A stretch of 49,203 nt of DNA from an uncultured Bulleidia sp. Lineage in GTDB: Bacteria > Bacillota_I > Bacilli_A > Erysipelotrichales > Erysipelotrichaceae. Position numbers and translations under genes: made by a program. Each line of letters opens with the position of its first letter. The stretch's first letter is position 1. Positions 1 to 8,652 of this stretch are shown here, one piece after another. The stretch spans positions 1-49,203 of the forward strand of contig CAKVLT010000007.1 in NCBI GenBank assembly GCA_934757945.1. The letters are read 5' to 3'. The notes under the pieces are model-generated. The model saw only the letters and a program-made list of their open reading frames with translations. It was not told the origin of the DNA and ran no database searches.

Positions 1-15
1 TCAAGAACAATCAGT

Positions 16-636
16 TTAAAAGTACTGACTATCTGATGGTAATAATATATCCAGTATTGTTTTTCTAAACAATGTTTCACTCAGCAAAAGCAACATTGAG
101 AGTAACGACAGAACATCGAATGTTTTTGCAGATATTACATTTGGATAAGTTTCTTCTATCTGCGTATGTAACAACATAGCCAGGAAAAGACCAACTAGAC
201 ATAGGTAAAAAAGAAACAAACATATTTTTCTGATTTTTCTGTACTTGGTTCTATCTACTGCAATATCATGATATTTTTCAAGTTTACCTACAGACATAGA
301 TTCTAATTGGTTATACATCTGTTTAGAATCAGCGACAGAATATTCCTGAAGATATACCCATGCATTATAAGGTATGTTCAAATGGGAAGCCCATTGCTCC
401 TTTTGTTTTAAGATGGATGTTTCTCTGTCATTTATGTCTTCACATATATCAGCAATGAACTTAAAAATCGAAGCCATGCACATGGGAATTGCTATCCATT
501 TCACAACACTAGCTATATCTGTTCCAAAAACAGCAATTTCCATAAATACATACATAAATACAGTAGCCATCAATACCATTGGACTAATATTCTCTTTGCT
601 AAACAGTTTTTCTTTAAACTCTTTTTGTTTGTTCAT
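16..636 (-). CDS. Hypothetical four-TM membrane protein
   Basis: A 206-residue protein that I do not recognise. Two hydrophobic segments near the N-terminus (about residues 18-38 and 44-61) form a hairpin, a charged cytosolic-looking middle (about 65-135) follows, and two more segments lie at about 138-158 and 168-190. No catalytic motif is visible. Its start lies inside the 3' end of the next upstream gene (23-base overlap), so the two are co-transcribed and probably translationally coupled. It sits beside a divergently read IetAS-like defence pair, so a defence role is possible, but nothing in the sequence shows one. Confidence 0.7.
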   Translation of the reverse strand: MNKQKEFKEKLFSKENISPMVLMATVFMYVFMEIAVFGTDIASVVKWIAIPMCMASIFKFIADICEDINDRETSILKQKEQWASHLNIPYNAWVYLQEYSVADSKQMYNQLESMSVGKLEKYHDIAVDRTKYRKIRKICLFLFYLCLVGLFLAMLLHTQIEETYPNVISAKTFDVLSLLSMLLLLSETLFRKTILDILLPSDSQYF

Positions 637-1504
637 GTACTAATTTCAAATCCTCAACATTTGTAAAACTAACGTTATTAAAGGAACTCCCCTCATTATG
701 AATATCAATTTCAAAATATTGATGATATTCACTCCCATACAAATCTACGTAATCAAAAAATAAAACATATATTCCTTGAATGTCTTCTATTTTAGATTCA
801 CTATAAATCGCTATGGGCAGTCTTTTCCCAACTTCTATAGTGAATGGCACGCAACAATTAACAGACTCCATTTGAGGAGTTAGAGGTTTAGTTAAATCCA
901 TTTTATTTAACCCGATTTTGCAGTTAACCGCCACCCCTTTTCCTACATTTGCAGATTCAAATCTAAAATAAAGTAATGGATTCTTAATCTGCAGCTGATA
1001 ACCACCTTTTGGTTTTATGGTTTCAAAACCATTCTTATTTACTAGTCCTCTTTGATGTTCGGTTAATTCTAATTGAACTCTCGACTCTGTAGGGGTAACC
1101 ACAAAAAACAGTTTTTCAAATTTATATTCCTGATATCCTTTAGACAAATGGCTTGGACTTTCACTAGCCTTCTGAATATCTGTATCTAACGAAAAAATCG
1201 AAAAATCATTCACTACCATTACCGGATCCAAGATAAAGAATGGCTTAGCAGATTGTATTAAGTCTTCTCTTCTTGCATTTTGGCTATCTAAAATTGTCAA
1301 AATTATTCCCATCATTCCCAAAAATGGAGCTAAAAATGCACCAATATATGATAAGAAAGCATCATAATGCTCATCTATAAAAGTATTTTTTGATTCCTGT
1401 AATACAAATGGAGTCTTTATTAAGCAAGCGATTAAAATAATCACAATCACAGCTATCCATCCCATCACTTTGTTCCCGTTTTTTTTTACATATTTGTTTT
1501 TCAC
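614..1504 (-). CDS. Hypothetical membrane-anchored protein
   Basis: A 296-residue protein of unknown function. It starts with GTG at 1502-1504, supported by a GGAGAG ribosome site just upstream. Two N-terminal membrane segments (about residues 13-31 and 50-70) are followed by a soluble, beta-rich domain of about 220 residues with no motif I can name. The layout (two TM helices plus a large soluble domain) resembles a membrane sensor or partner protein. It overlaps the four-TM gene downstream and follows a small reading frame (1527-1667), so the three look like one leftward operon. Confidence 0.7.
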   Translation of the reverse strand: MKNKYVKKNGNKVMGWIAVIVIILIACLIKTPFVLQESKNTFIDEHYDAFLSYIGAFLAPFLGMMGIILTILDSQNARREDLIQSAKPFFILDPVMVVNDFSIFSLDTDIQKASESPSHLSKGYQEYKFEKLFFVVTPTESRVQLELTEHQRGLVNKNGFETIKPKGGYQLQIKNPLLYFRFESANVGKGVAVNCKIGLNKMDLTKPLTPQMESVNCCVPFTIEVGKRLPIAIYSESKIEDIQGIYVLFFDYVDLYGSEYHQYFEIDIHNEGSSFNNVSFTNVEDLKLVHEQTKRV

Positions 1505-1526
1505 AGCTTTCTCTCCTTTTCAATTA

Positions 1527-1667
1527 TTACCAATTCATTTTAACGTCATACATCATATAACCTGTTGAGTCAGTACATAACCAACCACAATCAACATCTA
1601 AAGGATTTTCATTTAATACTATTTTACCACTGTACAAAGATAAATCATCGGATATGAATTTACACAT
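1527..1667 (-). CDS. Small 46-aa ORF or 3' gene remnant
   Basis: An open frame of 46 codons from ATG at 1667 to TAA at 1527, ending 22 bases before the GTG start of the membrane-protein gene. The product is protein-like (starts MCKFISDDLSLYSG, ends YDVKMNW, with two Cys and two Trp). An in-frame TAA about 27 bases upstream of the ATG limits it. An AAGGAG sequence lies just upstream but is poorly spaced for this ATG. It could be a real small gene at the head of the operon or the surviving tail of a truncated gene. Confidence 0.4.
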   Translation of the reverse strand: MCKFISDDLSLYSGKIVLNENPLDVDCGWLCTDSTGYMMYDVKMNW

Positions 1668-2054
1668 GCTCGCATCAACAAATATGACTCCTTATATTAT
1701 CCTCTGTATCCTCACAAAAGAGTGATTTGGAAATTGGAGGTACTTTTTACACAAAACCCACTGCCTGAACTAGGCTAATTTTGCTTTATATGCTTCATGA
1801 TTACACTTACAATATGTGTTAAAATAAAACCCATCAAGTTGGCATGTATATTTATTTCTCACCGCTTTGCTAATATAACCTTTTTAGTTGATTATACATT
1901 CATCTTTTTGATTTTTTATTTTTGTCCCATTTTTGCTTTTTCTGTCCTGCTTTATGTTATAATTGTTTTGTCTTCAAAAACATGTATAACAACAAAAAAG
2001 TAGCAAGCGTATGGAGGAAAAGGTAATAGCTTACAAAACAATTACGATTTTTAT
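1668..2054. other. Divergent intergenic region, no gene seen
   Basis: This 387-base AT-rich stretch separates the leftward membrane operon from the rightward IetAS-like pair and should hold both promoters. Short open frames across it have no protein-like composition. I see no repeat or RNA structure that I can defend. Confidence 0.5.
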
Positions 2055-3092
2055 ATGAAAAAACAAGATTTGATTAACCTAATTAAATACCATGTAGAAA
2101 AAAATGAAACCTCTTTTGCAGCAACAGTCTCTGAAATAGCCAAAGACTTTGATCAAAATGGTGATTTTGATACAGCTTCATATTTAATGGAGTTAATATC
2201 TACACCAAGTTTTTATGTTCCTCAAGCCACCTATAAAAACTTGAAGTATTTGCAAAAAATCAGTTACTCTTCAGAGCCTTTATTGCTTCCAAATATTATT
2301 GAAGAAGATATTTTAGGTATTATCAGAGCAGTCACCAATAACGTTGGCCTTTCTAAGTTTTTATTTTACGGAAAGCCTGGCAGTGGAAAAACCGAATCTG
2401 CGTATCAGATTTCTAGAATTCTTAAGCGAGATATTTTAGCAGTATCTTATGAGCAATTAATAGACAGCAGATTGGGCGAAACAGCAAAAAATTTATCTTT
2501 ACTATTTGACGAGATAAATCATTTACCCTATAACCACTCTATTGTACTTTTTGATGAAATAGATTCTATTGTTATGGATAGAGTCAATAAAAACGACTTG
2601 AGAGAAATGGGCCGTGTAACATCCGCTTTCTTAAAAGGGTTGGATTCACTAAATGAAAACATAGTATTAATTGCCACTACCAACCTGATTGCAGATTTTG
2701 ATAAAGCTATTATTCGACGTTTTGATGCAACTGTTTCTTTTGACCGATATTCCAAAAATGATTTAATAGAAATAGCAGACTCTCTATTATCTAATTATTT
2801 AAAAAGAGCCGATTATTTAAAACGTGATATGCGTTTATTCAATAAAATTCTTAACAATATGGAAACCATCCCATTTCCAGGAGATTTAAAACAAATCATT
2901 AAAACTTCAATTGCATTTAGTGACAACACTTGTGAGTATGATTACTTAAGGAAATTTTATCTCACTATAAATAACAACCCTGATTCCATTGACATTCAAG
3001 ATTTAAAATCAAAAGGATACACAACTAGAGAAATTGAAATTCTCACAAGAATACCAAAAAGTAGTGTATCTAGAAAGTTGAGAAGTAACTAA
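2055..3092 (+). CDS. ietA: IetA-like AAA+ ATPase of a defence pair
   Basis: A 345-residue AAA+ ATPase. Visible motifs are Walker A GKPGSGKT (residues 106-113), Walker B VLFDEID (about 164-170), a sensor-1-like ATTNL and an RRFD arginine-finger region, in the FtsH/spastin-like order. The C-terminal ~40 residues (TTREIEILTRIPKSSVSRKL) look like a small helix-turn-helix. Its stop overlaps the ATG of a subtilisin-family gene by one base (TAATG). An AAA ATPase followed by an S8 protease is the IetAS arrangement, first described as a plasmid-stability locus in Agrobacterium and later as an anti-phage module. In that model the ATPase controls or feeds the protease. Assignment to the pair is confident; the exact action is not known. 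Confidence 0.8.
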   Translation: MKKQDLINLIKYHVEKNETSFAATVSEIAKDFDQNGDFDTASYLMELISTPSFYVPQATYKNLKYLQKISYSSEPLLLPNIIEEDILGIIRAVTNNVGLSKFLFYGKPGSGKTESAYQISRILKRDILAVSYEQLIDSRLGETAKNLSLLFDEINHLPYNHSIVLFDEIDSIVMDRVNKNDLREMGRVTSAFLKGLDSLNENIVLIATTNLIADFDKAIIRRFDATVSFDRYSKNDLIEIADSLLSNYLKRADYLKRDMRLFNKILNNMETIPFPGDLKQIIKTSIAFSDNTCEYDYLRKFYLTINNNPDSIDIQDLKSKGYTTREIEILTRIPKSSVSRKLRSN

Positions 3093-5347
3093 TGAATCCA
3101 CTGCTACAAGTGAAGCTAACATTAAGAAGTGAAAAAAATTCCTCAAAACCAAAAGGCAGAACATTATCGGCAAACGCTGTAACAACAGTTGATAAAATTT
3201 CTTCTTTAATAAATGATTTAAAAGGTATTTTAATATATTATCAAAGTTCAAATAAATACATAGACGGAATATTAATAGATGCAAATTATAATACTATTAT
3301 TGCAAAGTCAAAAAGAATTCAAGCACTTTTAAAGCCACAACGCAAATCAGTTAATGAAGCTATTGTAGGTGCAAGATTCTCCGATGCTCCAGATGGTGAA
3401 GAGAATCATATAATCACCTATTATGTTACTAAAGAAACCATAGAAAGGACTATTACCGAATTAGAAATATGCAGTTTATTTTTGCATGAAATATTAAACG
3501 GTGAGGCAAACAGTACCAATTTCAACAATTTAAAAGACAAAAACATATATACTCCATACAAACTTTCTGAAAGTAAAATCAGAAATATTATTGTTGACTG
3601 TTCAGTTTTAGATTCCTTTTCTGTCCCTTCCGCATATTCCGATATAGACAAAAACAATATTTTAATAACTTTCTTTAAAACAGAACTGTCAATATCAGAA
3701 TTACTTAGCAAATTAAATATAGATGGAATTCAATATCAATATTCTATTCACGGTGAGAATACAATATCAGTAACAAAGAACTTATTTGAAATCATTCTCA
3801 GCAAAGTACCTTATATGATTTCCATGATATCAAATGATTTATCAAAAATAACGGTAGATGAAATAGTAAAAGAAAAAAGCAATATTTCTATTACCATACC
3901 ATCTCCAAATAACGAACCAACAATTGGCGTGATTGATACATTATTTGATGAAACCGCCTATTTTTCAGAATGGGTTGAAAATCATGACTACTTGGATGAA
4001 TTAGAAAAAAGCTTATTGCACGACAATCTTAGAGAACATGGAACTGAGGTAAGCTCTATTATCGTTGACGGTCCAAGACTTAATCCGTGGTTAGATGATG
4101 GCTGTGGAAGATTTAAAGTAAGACACTTCGGAGTGTGTGAAGATAGAATTTCCACTTTACGTTTGGTGAAGAAAATCGAAGATATTATACTTCATAATCC
4201 AGATATTCATGTGTGGAACTTGTCTTTAGGTACAGAAGATGAAGTTTCAAAGAATTTCATTTCCTTTGATGCATCCGTTCTGGATTCATTGCAAGCAAAA
4301 TACAACATAGTTTTCGTAGTCGCAGGCACAAATGATAACAGAAATAACAGAACCAATTATTTAAAAATAGGCTCACCAGCCGATTCACTAAATTCAATTG
4401 TGGTAAATTCTGTAAGACGTGATGGAAAACCAGCATCCTATTCAAGAAAAGGAACGGTACTGTCTTTCTTCAATAAACCAGATATAGCTTATTATGGAGG
4501 AGATTTTGATGATAGAATCAAAGTTTTCTGTCCTTCAAAAGGAGAGACAATGGTGTATGGCACTTCATTCGCTGCACCTTGGATCAGCAGAAAGCTATGT
4601 TACCTTATAGACATCATGGGAATTCCACGAGAAATTGCAAAAGCTTTGATTATTGATTCATCCGCTGGATGGGAATATAAAATCAACACTTATAAGCAAA
4701 AAGATCTACTTGGATATGGAATAGTTCCTATTGACATTCAAAAGATAATAGCCAGTGAACCTGATGAAATCAAGTTCTTTGTATACGGTACTTCTCAGTC
4801 ATATAAAACTGCAAATTACGGCATTCCAATCCCAAAAGATTCCGATAACAAATATCCATATATCGCACGAGCTACACTATGTTATTTTCCTGAATGCTCA
4901 CGTTCTCAAGGAATCGACTATACAAACAGAGAGCTGTCTCTAAAATTTGGGAGAGTTAATAATAAAGGGAAAATTGACGATATTAATGACAACATTCAAG
5001 ACGATGATTTCGCATACATTGACGAAAGGCGTTCAAGGAATGAATTTAGAAAATGGGAAAATACGAAACTCATTTCCAAAGTCTTAAAAAATAAATTATA
5101 TCCTATAAAAGCCTATGACGACCGTCTTTGGGGTATCTCTATTATTTCTAAAGAAAGATTAACTTCTCGCACAGAAACTGGCTTAAACTTTGGCGCAGTT
5201 ATTACATTAAAAGAAATAAACGGAAACAATCGAATTCAAGATTTTATACAGCTATGTTCACTAAGAGGATGGATTGTAAACGAAATAAATGTACAGAATA
5301 GAGTAGATATATATAACAAAAGTCAAGAAGAAATCTTTTTTGAATAA
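3092..5347 (+). CDS. ietS: IetS-like subtilisin-family serine protease
   Basis: A 751-residue protein with an S8 peptidase domain in the middle: catalytic Asp282 in GVIDTLFDE, His316 in EHGTEVSSI and Ser492 in GTSFAAPWISRK, plus an oxyanion Asn in the VVAGTNDNR stretch. No signal peptide is seen, so it should act in the cytosol, unlike digestive subtilases. About 270 residues precede the protease domain and about 230 follow it; neither region shows a motif I recognise. Translation is coupled to the AAA ATPase gene. In IetAS systems the protease is the presumed effector, with cleavage of host or phage proteins after activation; substrate is unknown. Confidence 0.8.
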   Translation: MNPLLQVKLTLRSEKNSSKPKGRTLSANAVTTVDKISSLINDLKGILIYYQSSNKYIDGILIDANYNTIIAKSKRIQALLKPQRKSVNEAIVGARFSDAPDGEENHIITYYVTKETIERTITELEICSLFLHEILNGEANSTNFNNLKDKNIYTPYKLSESKIRNIIVDCSVLDSFSVPSAYSDIDKNNILITFFKTELSISELLSKLNIDGIQYQYSIHGENTISVTKNLFEIILSKVPYMISMISNDLSKITVDEIVKEKSNISITIPSPNNEPTIGVIDTLFDETAYFSEWVENHDYLDELEKSLLHDNLREHGTEVSSIIVDGPRLNPWLDDGCGRFKVRHFGVCEDRISTLRLVKKIEDIILHNPDIHVWNLSLGTEDEVSKNFISFDASVLDSLQAKYNIVFVVAGTNDNRNNRTNYLKIGSPADSLNSIVVNSVRRDGKPASYSRKGTVLSFFNKPDIAYYGGDFDDRIKVFCPSKGETMVYGTSFAAPWISRKLCYLIDIMGIPREIAKALIIDSSAGWEYKINTYKQKDLLGYGIVPIDIQKIIASEPDEIKFFVYGTSQSYKTANYGIPIPKDSDNKYPYIARATLCYFPECSRSQGIDYTNRELSLKFGRVNNKGKIDDINDNIQDDDFAYIDERRSRNEFRKWENTKLISKVLKNKLYPIKAYDDRLWGISIISKERLTSRTETGLNFGAVITLKEINGNNRIQDFIQLCSLRGWIVNEINVQNRVDIYNKSQEEIFFE

Positions 5348-5821
5348 ATATATTCACTACACCGATTCTGCAGTGCAGTCTACCTACGCCATTATGGATC
5401 CTATAGCTTTTTCATGGTATATCCGGCTCGAAAATCTTTATACCATTGAAAATCTTACTACTTAACTTCTACAAGTATCGATATAGAATCAATCATAGAT
5501 TCTGTATCCTACCATCCATAGTAACTTGTTCCAAATAAAAAACTTAAATGTCTTCTTCACTGCGTCCGGTGCCAGTCAGGAAAGATAGAAGTGATATCTA
5601 AACCAGCAGAATATATTTATATCTCTCTATTGATATAAATATAATATCTAGGCCTATAGAATCATCCTTACTTATGTTTTTGGATTAATAATGCATTTTA
5701 TACGATGCTTTAGAAAAATAAGTTTCCTACATTGCTCTTATAATCACACACCACATCATAATGAGCAATAAGCAAAGACCTATGGTCGACTAAGATACGA
5801 GAAATATAAAACAGCGAGATA
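5348..5821. other. Intergenic region with no gene
   Basis: 474 AT-rich bases between the IetAS-like pair and the CBASS operon. No frame has protein-like content. The notable element is an 11-base perfect inverted repeat (separate entry). The CBASS promoter should lie in the last ~100 bases, but I cannot single out one -35/-10 pair. Confidence 0.5.
5613..5642. repeat. 11-bp perfect inverted repeat
   Basis: Arms ATATTTATATC (5613-5623) and GATATAAATAT (5632-5642) match perfectly around an 8-base loop. It is AT-only apart from one pair per arm and has no T-run, so an operator or a weak RNA hairpin is more likely than a terminator. It is about 180 bases upstream of the CBASS operon. Confidence 0.5.
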
Positions 5822-6631
5822 ATGAAAATGAAAAAAATTTACAGAATACTTTTAACAGGCTCTATTTGTTTATCATTAACAGTTTTAACATCATCCTCTG
5901 ATTCTGTGGTACAGAAAATAATTTTCACCATTTCCTCAGGAATCTTTGGAATAGTAATTTCATCAATTTATGAATATGTGGACACTCATAATCAAGGCTT
6001 TAAAACTTGGTTTGCTACACAAGTTAAATTTAGAGAAGAAAATATAAGGTTGTCTTTTTCGTACCTTTTTCGGATAGAAGTGAATGGTAAATATCTGTTA
6101 GTACGTGGACATAGAATGAATAATCAATACCAACCTATCGGTGGGGTATATAAAGTTTATGATGAGGGAAAAAGCTTCTTAAATCAAATACATGCAGTTT
6201 CCGATACATCAATGGGGAATTTCGATGAAACAGATGATTTGCGAATGCAAATAAAGGGAAAGTATTATTTTAAGTTTTGGGATTGGTTTGAGTCTATGAA
6301 AGATAGAGAATATGACCCGAGGCGCGAGTTTGAAGAAGAACTTATAGACACTGGAATTTTGCCTGCAAAACCGTTTAGAAAGCTGAAATATCGAAAAGTT
6401 TGCGCACATAATGTTGGGCTAACATATTCACAACCACTTCAGATACATGAAGTAGTATATGCGGATATTTTTGAGATAAAATTGACAGATTATCAAAAAC
6501 AAATAATTCAAACCGCCATTGAACAACACCCCACACAAATATGTTTAGCCACGATAGACGAGATTCTTTGTAGAAGGTATGGTAATTCATTGACAATGAA
6601 TCTTGGAAACAATACACCTTGGATTATATAA
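5822..6631 (+). CDS. cap16: CBASS effector: two-TM protein with SMODS-associated NUDIX domain
   Basis: A 269-residue protein with two N-terminal membrane helices (about residues 8-24 and 32-50) and a C-terminal NUDIX-like domain. The domain shows a G-rich start (QPIGGVYKVY) and a helix with REFEEEL (about residue 168), the divergent Nudix box of the SMODS-associated NUDIX family. It directly precedes a CD-NTase. Membrane proteins of this type (Cap16 class) are CBASS effectors: the cyclic nucleotide is thought to bind the soluble part and trigger membrane disruption and cell death. The Nudix box is incomplete, which fits a ligand-binding rather than hydrolytic role. The next gene starts 19 bases after its stop. 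Confidence 0.82.
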   Translation: MKMKKIYRILLTGSICLSLTVLTSSSDSVVQKIIFTISSGIFGIVISSIYEYVDTHNQGFKTWFATQVKFREENIRLSFSYLFRIEVNGKYLLVRGHRMNNQYQPIGGVYKVYDEGKSFLNQIHAVSDTSMGNFDETDDLRMQIKGKYYFKFWDWFESMKDREYDPRREFEEELIDTGILPAKPFRKLKYRKVCAHNVGLTYSQPLQIHEVVYADIFEIKLTDYQKQIIQTAIEQHPTQICLATIDEILCRRYGNSLTMNLGNNTPWII

Positions 6632-6650
6632 AAAGAGAGGAGAAAAGCAA

Positions 6651-7760
6651 ATGATTAGTTATACAGAAGTTATCATTCTTGAAATATGTTCAAAGCTTCA
6701 ACTTCAACCGAATTTATATGTGTTGGCTAATGAAAGATATCATACTATTGCTGATATTATTCAAAATGATACCGTATTTGAAAAATTAGAATTGAGAATG
6801 TATCCACAAGGTTCTTTCAGGTTAAAAACAACTGTTAAACCTCTCAAAGGAAATGAATATGATTTAGATTTCGTGGCAGAATTACCTCAAGACGCTAATA
6901 TGACACCGAGGCAATTATATGATCACATTTATAGAATTTTATCAACTGATGGCATTCATGACAAAATGCTAGAAAAGAAGAACCGATGTATTAGAGTATG
7001 CTATGCAAATGACTTTCACATTGATATTATGCCAGGGCAAGCCCTTAATCGTTCAACTAATGAAATAATTGTCCCAGACAGAGAATTGAAAAAATGGTAT
7101 CATCATAGTAATCCGATTGGTTATGCAAACTGGTTTAAAAATCAGGCTAGAACAAGAATTGAATATGTTTTAAAAAGCAAAAAAATCCAATGTAGTACAG
7201 AACCTATAGAAGAGCAAGAAGTTGTTACTCATCTTGAGCCATTAAAAAGAGCTGTTCAACTTATCAAACGATATAGAGATATATATTGTGACAAAAACAA
7301 TACTGAACCCGTCAGAAGCATCGTAATATGTACATTAATGGGATATATCAGCAGTGATTATTCTAATGAAATATCAATTATGATGGATTTTTGTAGATTT
7401 GTTAACGCAAAAATAACAGTTTCAAATGGTAAAGCATTTGAAGTAAAGAATCCCGTTGTAGATGAAGTGCTGACAGAAAAATGGAAAGAAAATAAGCAAA
7501 ATTATATAGATTTTGTTAATATGATGCAATCATTAACTAAAGATCTAGAGACACTGAACACAGCTTCCTCAAACACTGCCATAATAAAACAACTTCAGGC
7601 AATGTTCGGAGAGAACATAACTAATGATGCAGTAAAAAACAATGCAGAAAAGCTTAATAAAGCTCGGCTGTCTGGCACAGTAACTGTTGGTGCAACTGGA
7701 ATGCTGAATGCACCAAATGCAATTACTACTGTGAAGAAGAATACATTCTATGGCGAGTAG
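6651..7760 (+). CDS. CD-NTase (cGAS-like cyclic-nucleotide synthase), CBASS
   Basis: A 369-residue nucleotidyltransferase of the SMODS/cGAS-DncV superfamily. The GS motif PQGSFRL (G54-S55) is followed by the metal-binding D71-L-D73 of YDLDFV and a third acid D125 in HIDIMPG. I start it at ATG 6651, which has a GAGAGG site 8-10 bases upstream; an open extension to 6603 would overlap the effector gene. On phage infection the enzyme makes a cyclic di- or trinucleotide second messenger that activates the membrane effector upstream. The C-terminal tail (TFYGE) overlaps the E2-like gene. In type II CBASS the CD-NTase C-terminus is the site joined to a target protein, so the tail is functionally relevant. 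Confidence 0.92.
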   Translation: MISYTEVIILEICSKLQLQPNLYVLANERYHTIADIIQNDTVFEKLELRMYPQGSFRLKTTVKPLKGNEYDLDFVAELPQDANMTPRQLYDHIYRILSTDGIHDKMLEKKNRCIRVCYANDFHIDIMPGQALNRSTNEIIVPDRELKKWYHHSNPIGYANWFKNQARTRIEYVLKSKKIQCSTEPIEEQEVVTHLEPLKRAVQLIKRYRDIYCDKNNTEPVRSIVICTLMGYISSDYSNEISIMMDFCRFVNAKITVSNGKAFEVKNPVVDEVLTEKWKENKQNYIDFVNMMQSLTKDLETLNTASSNTAIIKQLQAMFGENITNDAVKNNAEKLNKARLSGTVTVGATGMLNAPNAITTVKKNTFYGE

Positions 7761-8196
7761 TTTTAGAAATCTTTTCAATACTTCCAGTTATTCATTTCCT
7801 GAACTATTAAAAAACTGTAATGAAATCAAAAGAAAATATTCTGAAGCTACATATAAGATAAACAAGGGAAAAGTAGTGGTAGATATTATTCTACAACCAT
7901 CAGAAGGTTCAGAAAAATATAAGGTGGAACTTATCACACGAATAGGTGCAAAAGCTGTAGAGGTTTTTGTTGTAGAGCCAAATATAAGAAAATTAAAGAA
8001 AGAACTTTCAATACCTCATCTTTATCTAAATGGTTCATTGTGCCTATATTATCCAAATTATAATGAATGGAGTATAGAAGATTTGTGGGCAGACACTTTA
8101 ATACCTTGGACATGTCTGTGGCTTTATTTCTTTGAATTATGGCTTGCAACTGGTGAGTGGTTTGGAGGAGGAATACACCCCGGAAAAAGTAATTAA
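7750..8196 (+). CDS. CBASS E2-like conjugating protein (stand-alone, short type II)
   Basis: A 148-residue ubiquitin-E2-like protein. The likely catalytic cysteine is Cys98 in GSLCLYYP, followed by the family-typical block with TLIPWTCLWLYFFELW and the C-terminal TGEWFGGGIHP. Canonical type II CBASS has an E1-E2 fusion (Cap2) plus a Cap3 peptidase; here only the E2 part exists and no JAB peptidase is nearby, matching short type II systems. It should prime the CD-NTase by forming a thioester with its C-terminus. It overlaps the CD-NTase gene by 11 bases. It is followed by relic sequence rather than another gene. Confidence 0.85.
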   Translation: MASSFRNLFNTSSYSFPELLKNCNEIKRKYSEATYKINKGKVVVDIILQPSEGSEKYKVELITRIGAKAVEVFVVEPNIRKLKKELSIPHLYLNGSLCLYYPNYNEWSIEDLWADTLIPWTCLWLYFFELWLATGEWFGGGIHPGKSN

Positions 8197-8546
8197 TACC
8201 AAAATTCAGATGATACCTGAGCCCTCTAAATTTTTTTCGATGACGTATAACGATATCATGACTGATACATTTTTAGCGTATAAATTTTGCACCATTTACA
8301 AAGGAAGCATCAAATAAAAAAATGGTCAAAGATATGGAAATAGAGGGAACTAGTCCAAAGCCTGTGGTGTGGTGACACCTATAACCGAAACTGTGGTTTT
8401 TGTAAGCTTTCACTTTTCTGTGGTTTACCTGCTACATTATTGTGGTCATCCTATAACTCTACTGTGGTATCTCTAACATAAAAAATCCTCCTGTCATAGA
8501 ATGGAATTATCCAAAGACCACTCATGAAAGGAGGAAGACATACCAC
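8197..8546. other. Non-coding stretch with IS-end-like repeats
   Basis: No convincing gene. The word TGTGGT occurs six times between 8371 and 8465. A sequence at 8324 (TGGTCAAAGATATGGAAAT) is close to one at 16331, next to an ISL3 transposase fragment. A hairpin pairs CCTCCT (8487-8492) with AGGAGG (about 8529-8534), hiding a ribosome site in front of the next fragment, a layout seen at transposase starts. I read the region as insertion-sequence debris. Confidence 0.4.
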
Positions 8547-8612
8547 ATGTCTTATAAAAATATTATCACAAGTATTCTGAATTTTGATTCATATACTTGT
8601 ACAGTTTGCTAA
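8547..8612 (+). pseudogene. Possible N-terminal stub of an ISL3-type transposase
   Basis: ATG at 8547, behind an AGGAGG site, opens 21 codons (starts MSYKNIITSILNFDS) before a stop. The opening is like the N-terminus of ISL3-family transposases from related bacteria, but it is short. A clear ISL3 C-terminal fragment lies on the same strand at 15990-16311, on the far side of the peptide cluster. Confidence 0.35.
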
Positions 8613-8652
8613 CATTCATACATTAAATTTCAAAGCCAATAGAAGCCACTGC

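Noticed and set aside
1797..2003. Small plus-strand membrane-like frame before the AAA ATPase
   Set aside because: Phe/Ile-rich composition comes from AT-rich non-coding DNA; no ribosome site is seen.
8132..8317. Possible extra CBASS gene after the E2
   Set aside because: The frame starts inside the E2 gene, has no ribosome site and no recognisable content; a Cap3-like peptidase would be far longer.
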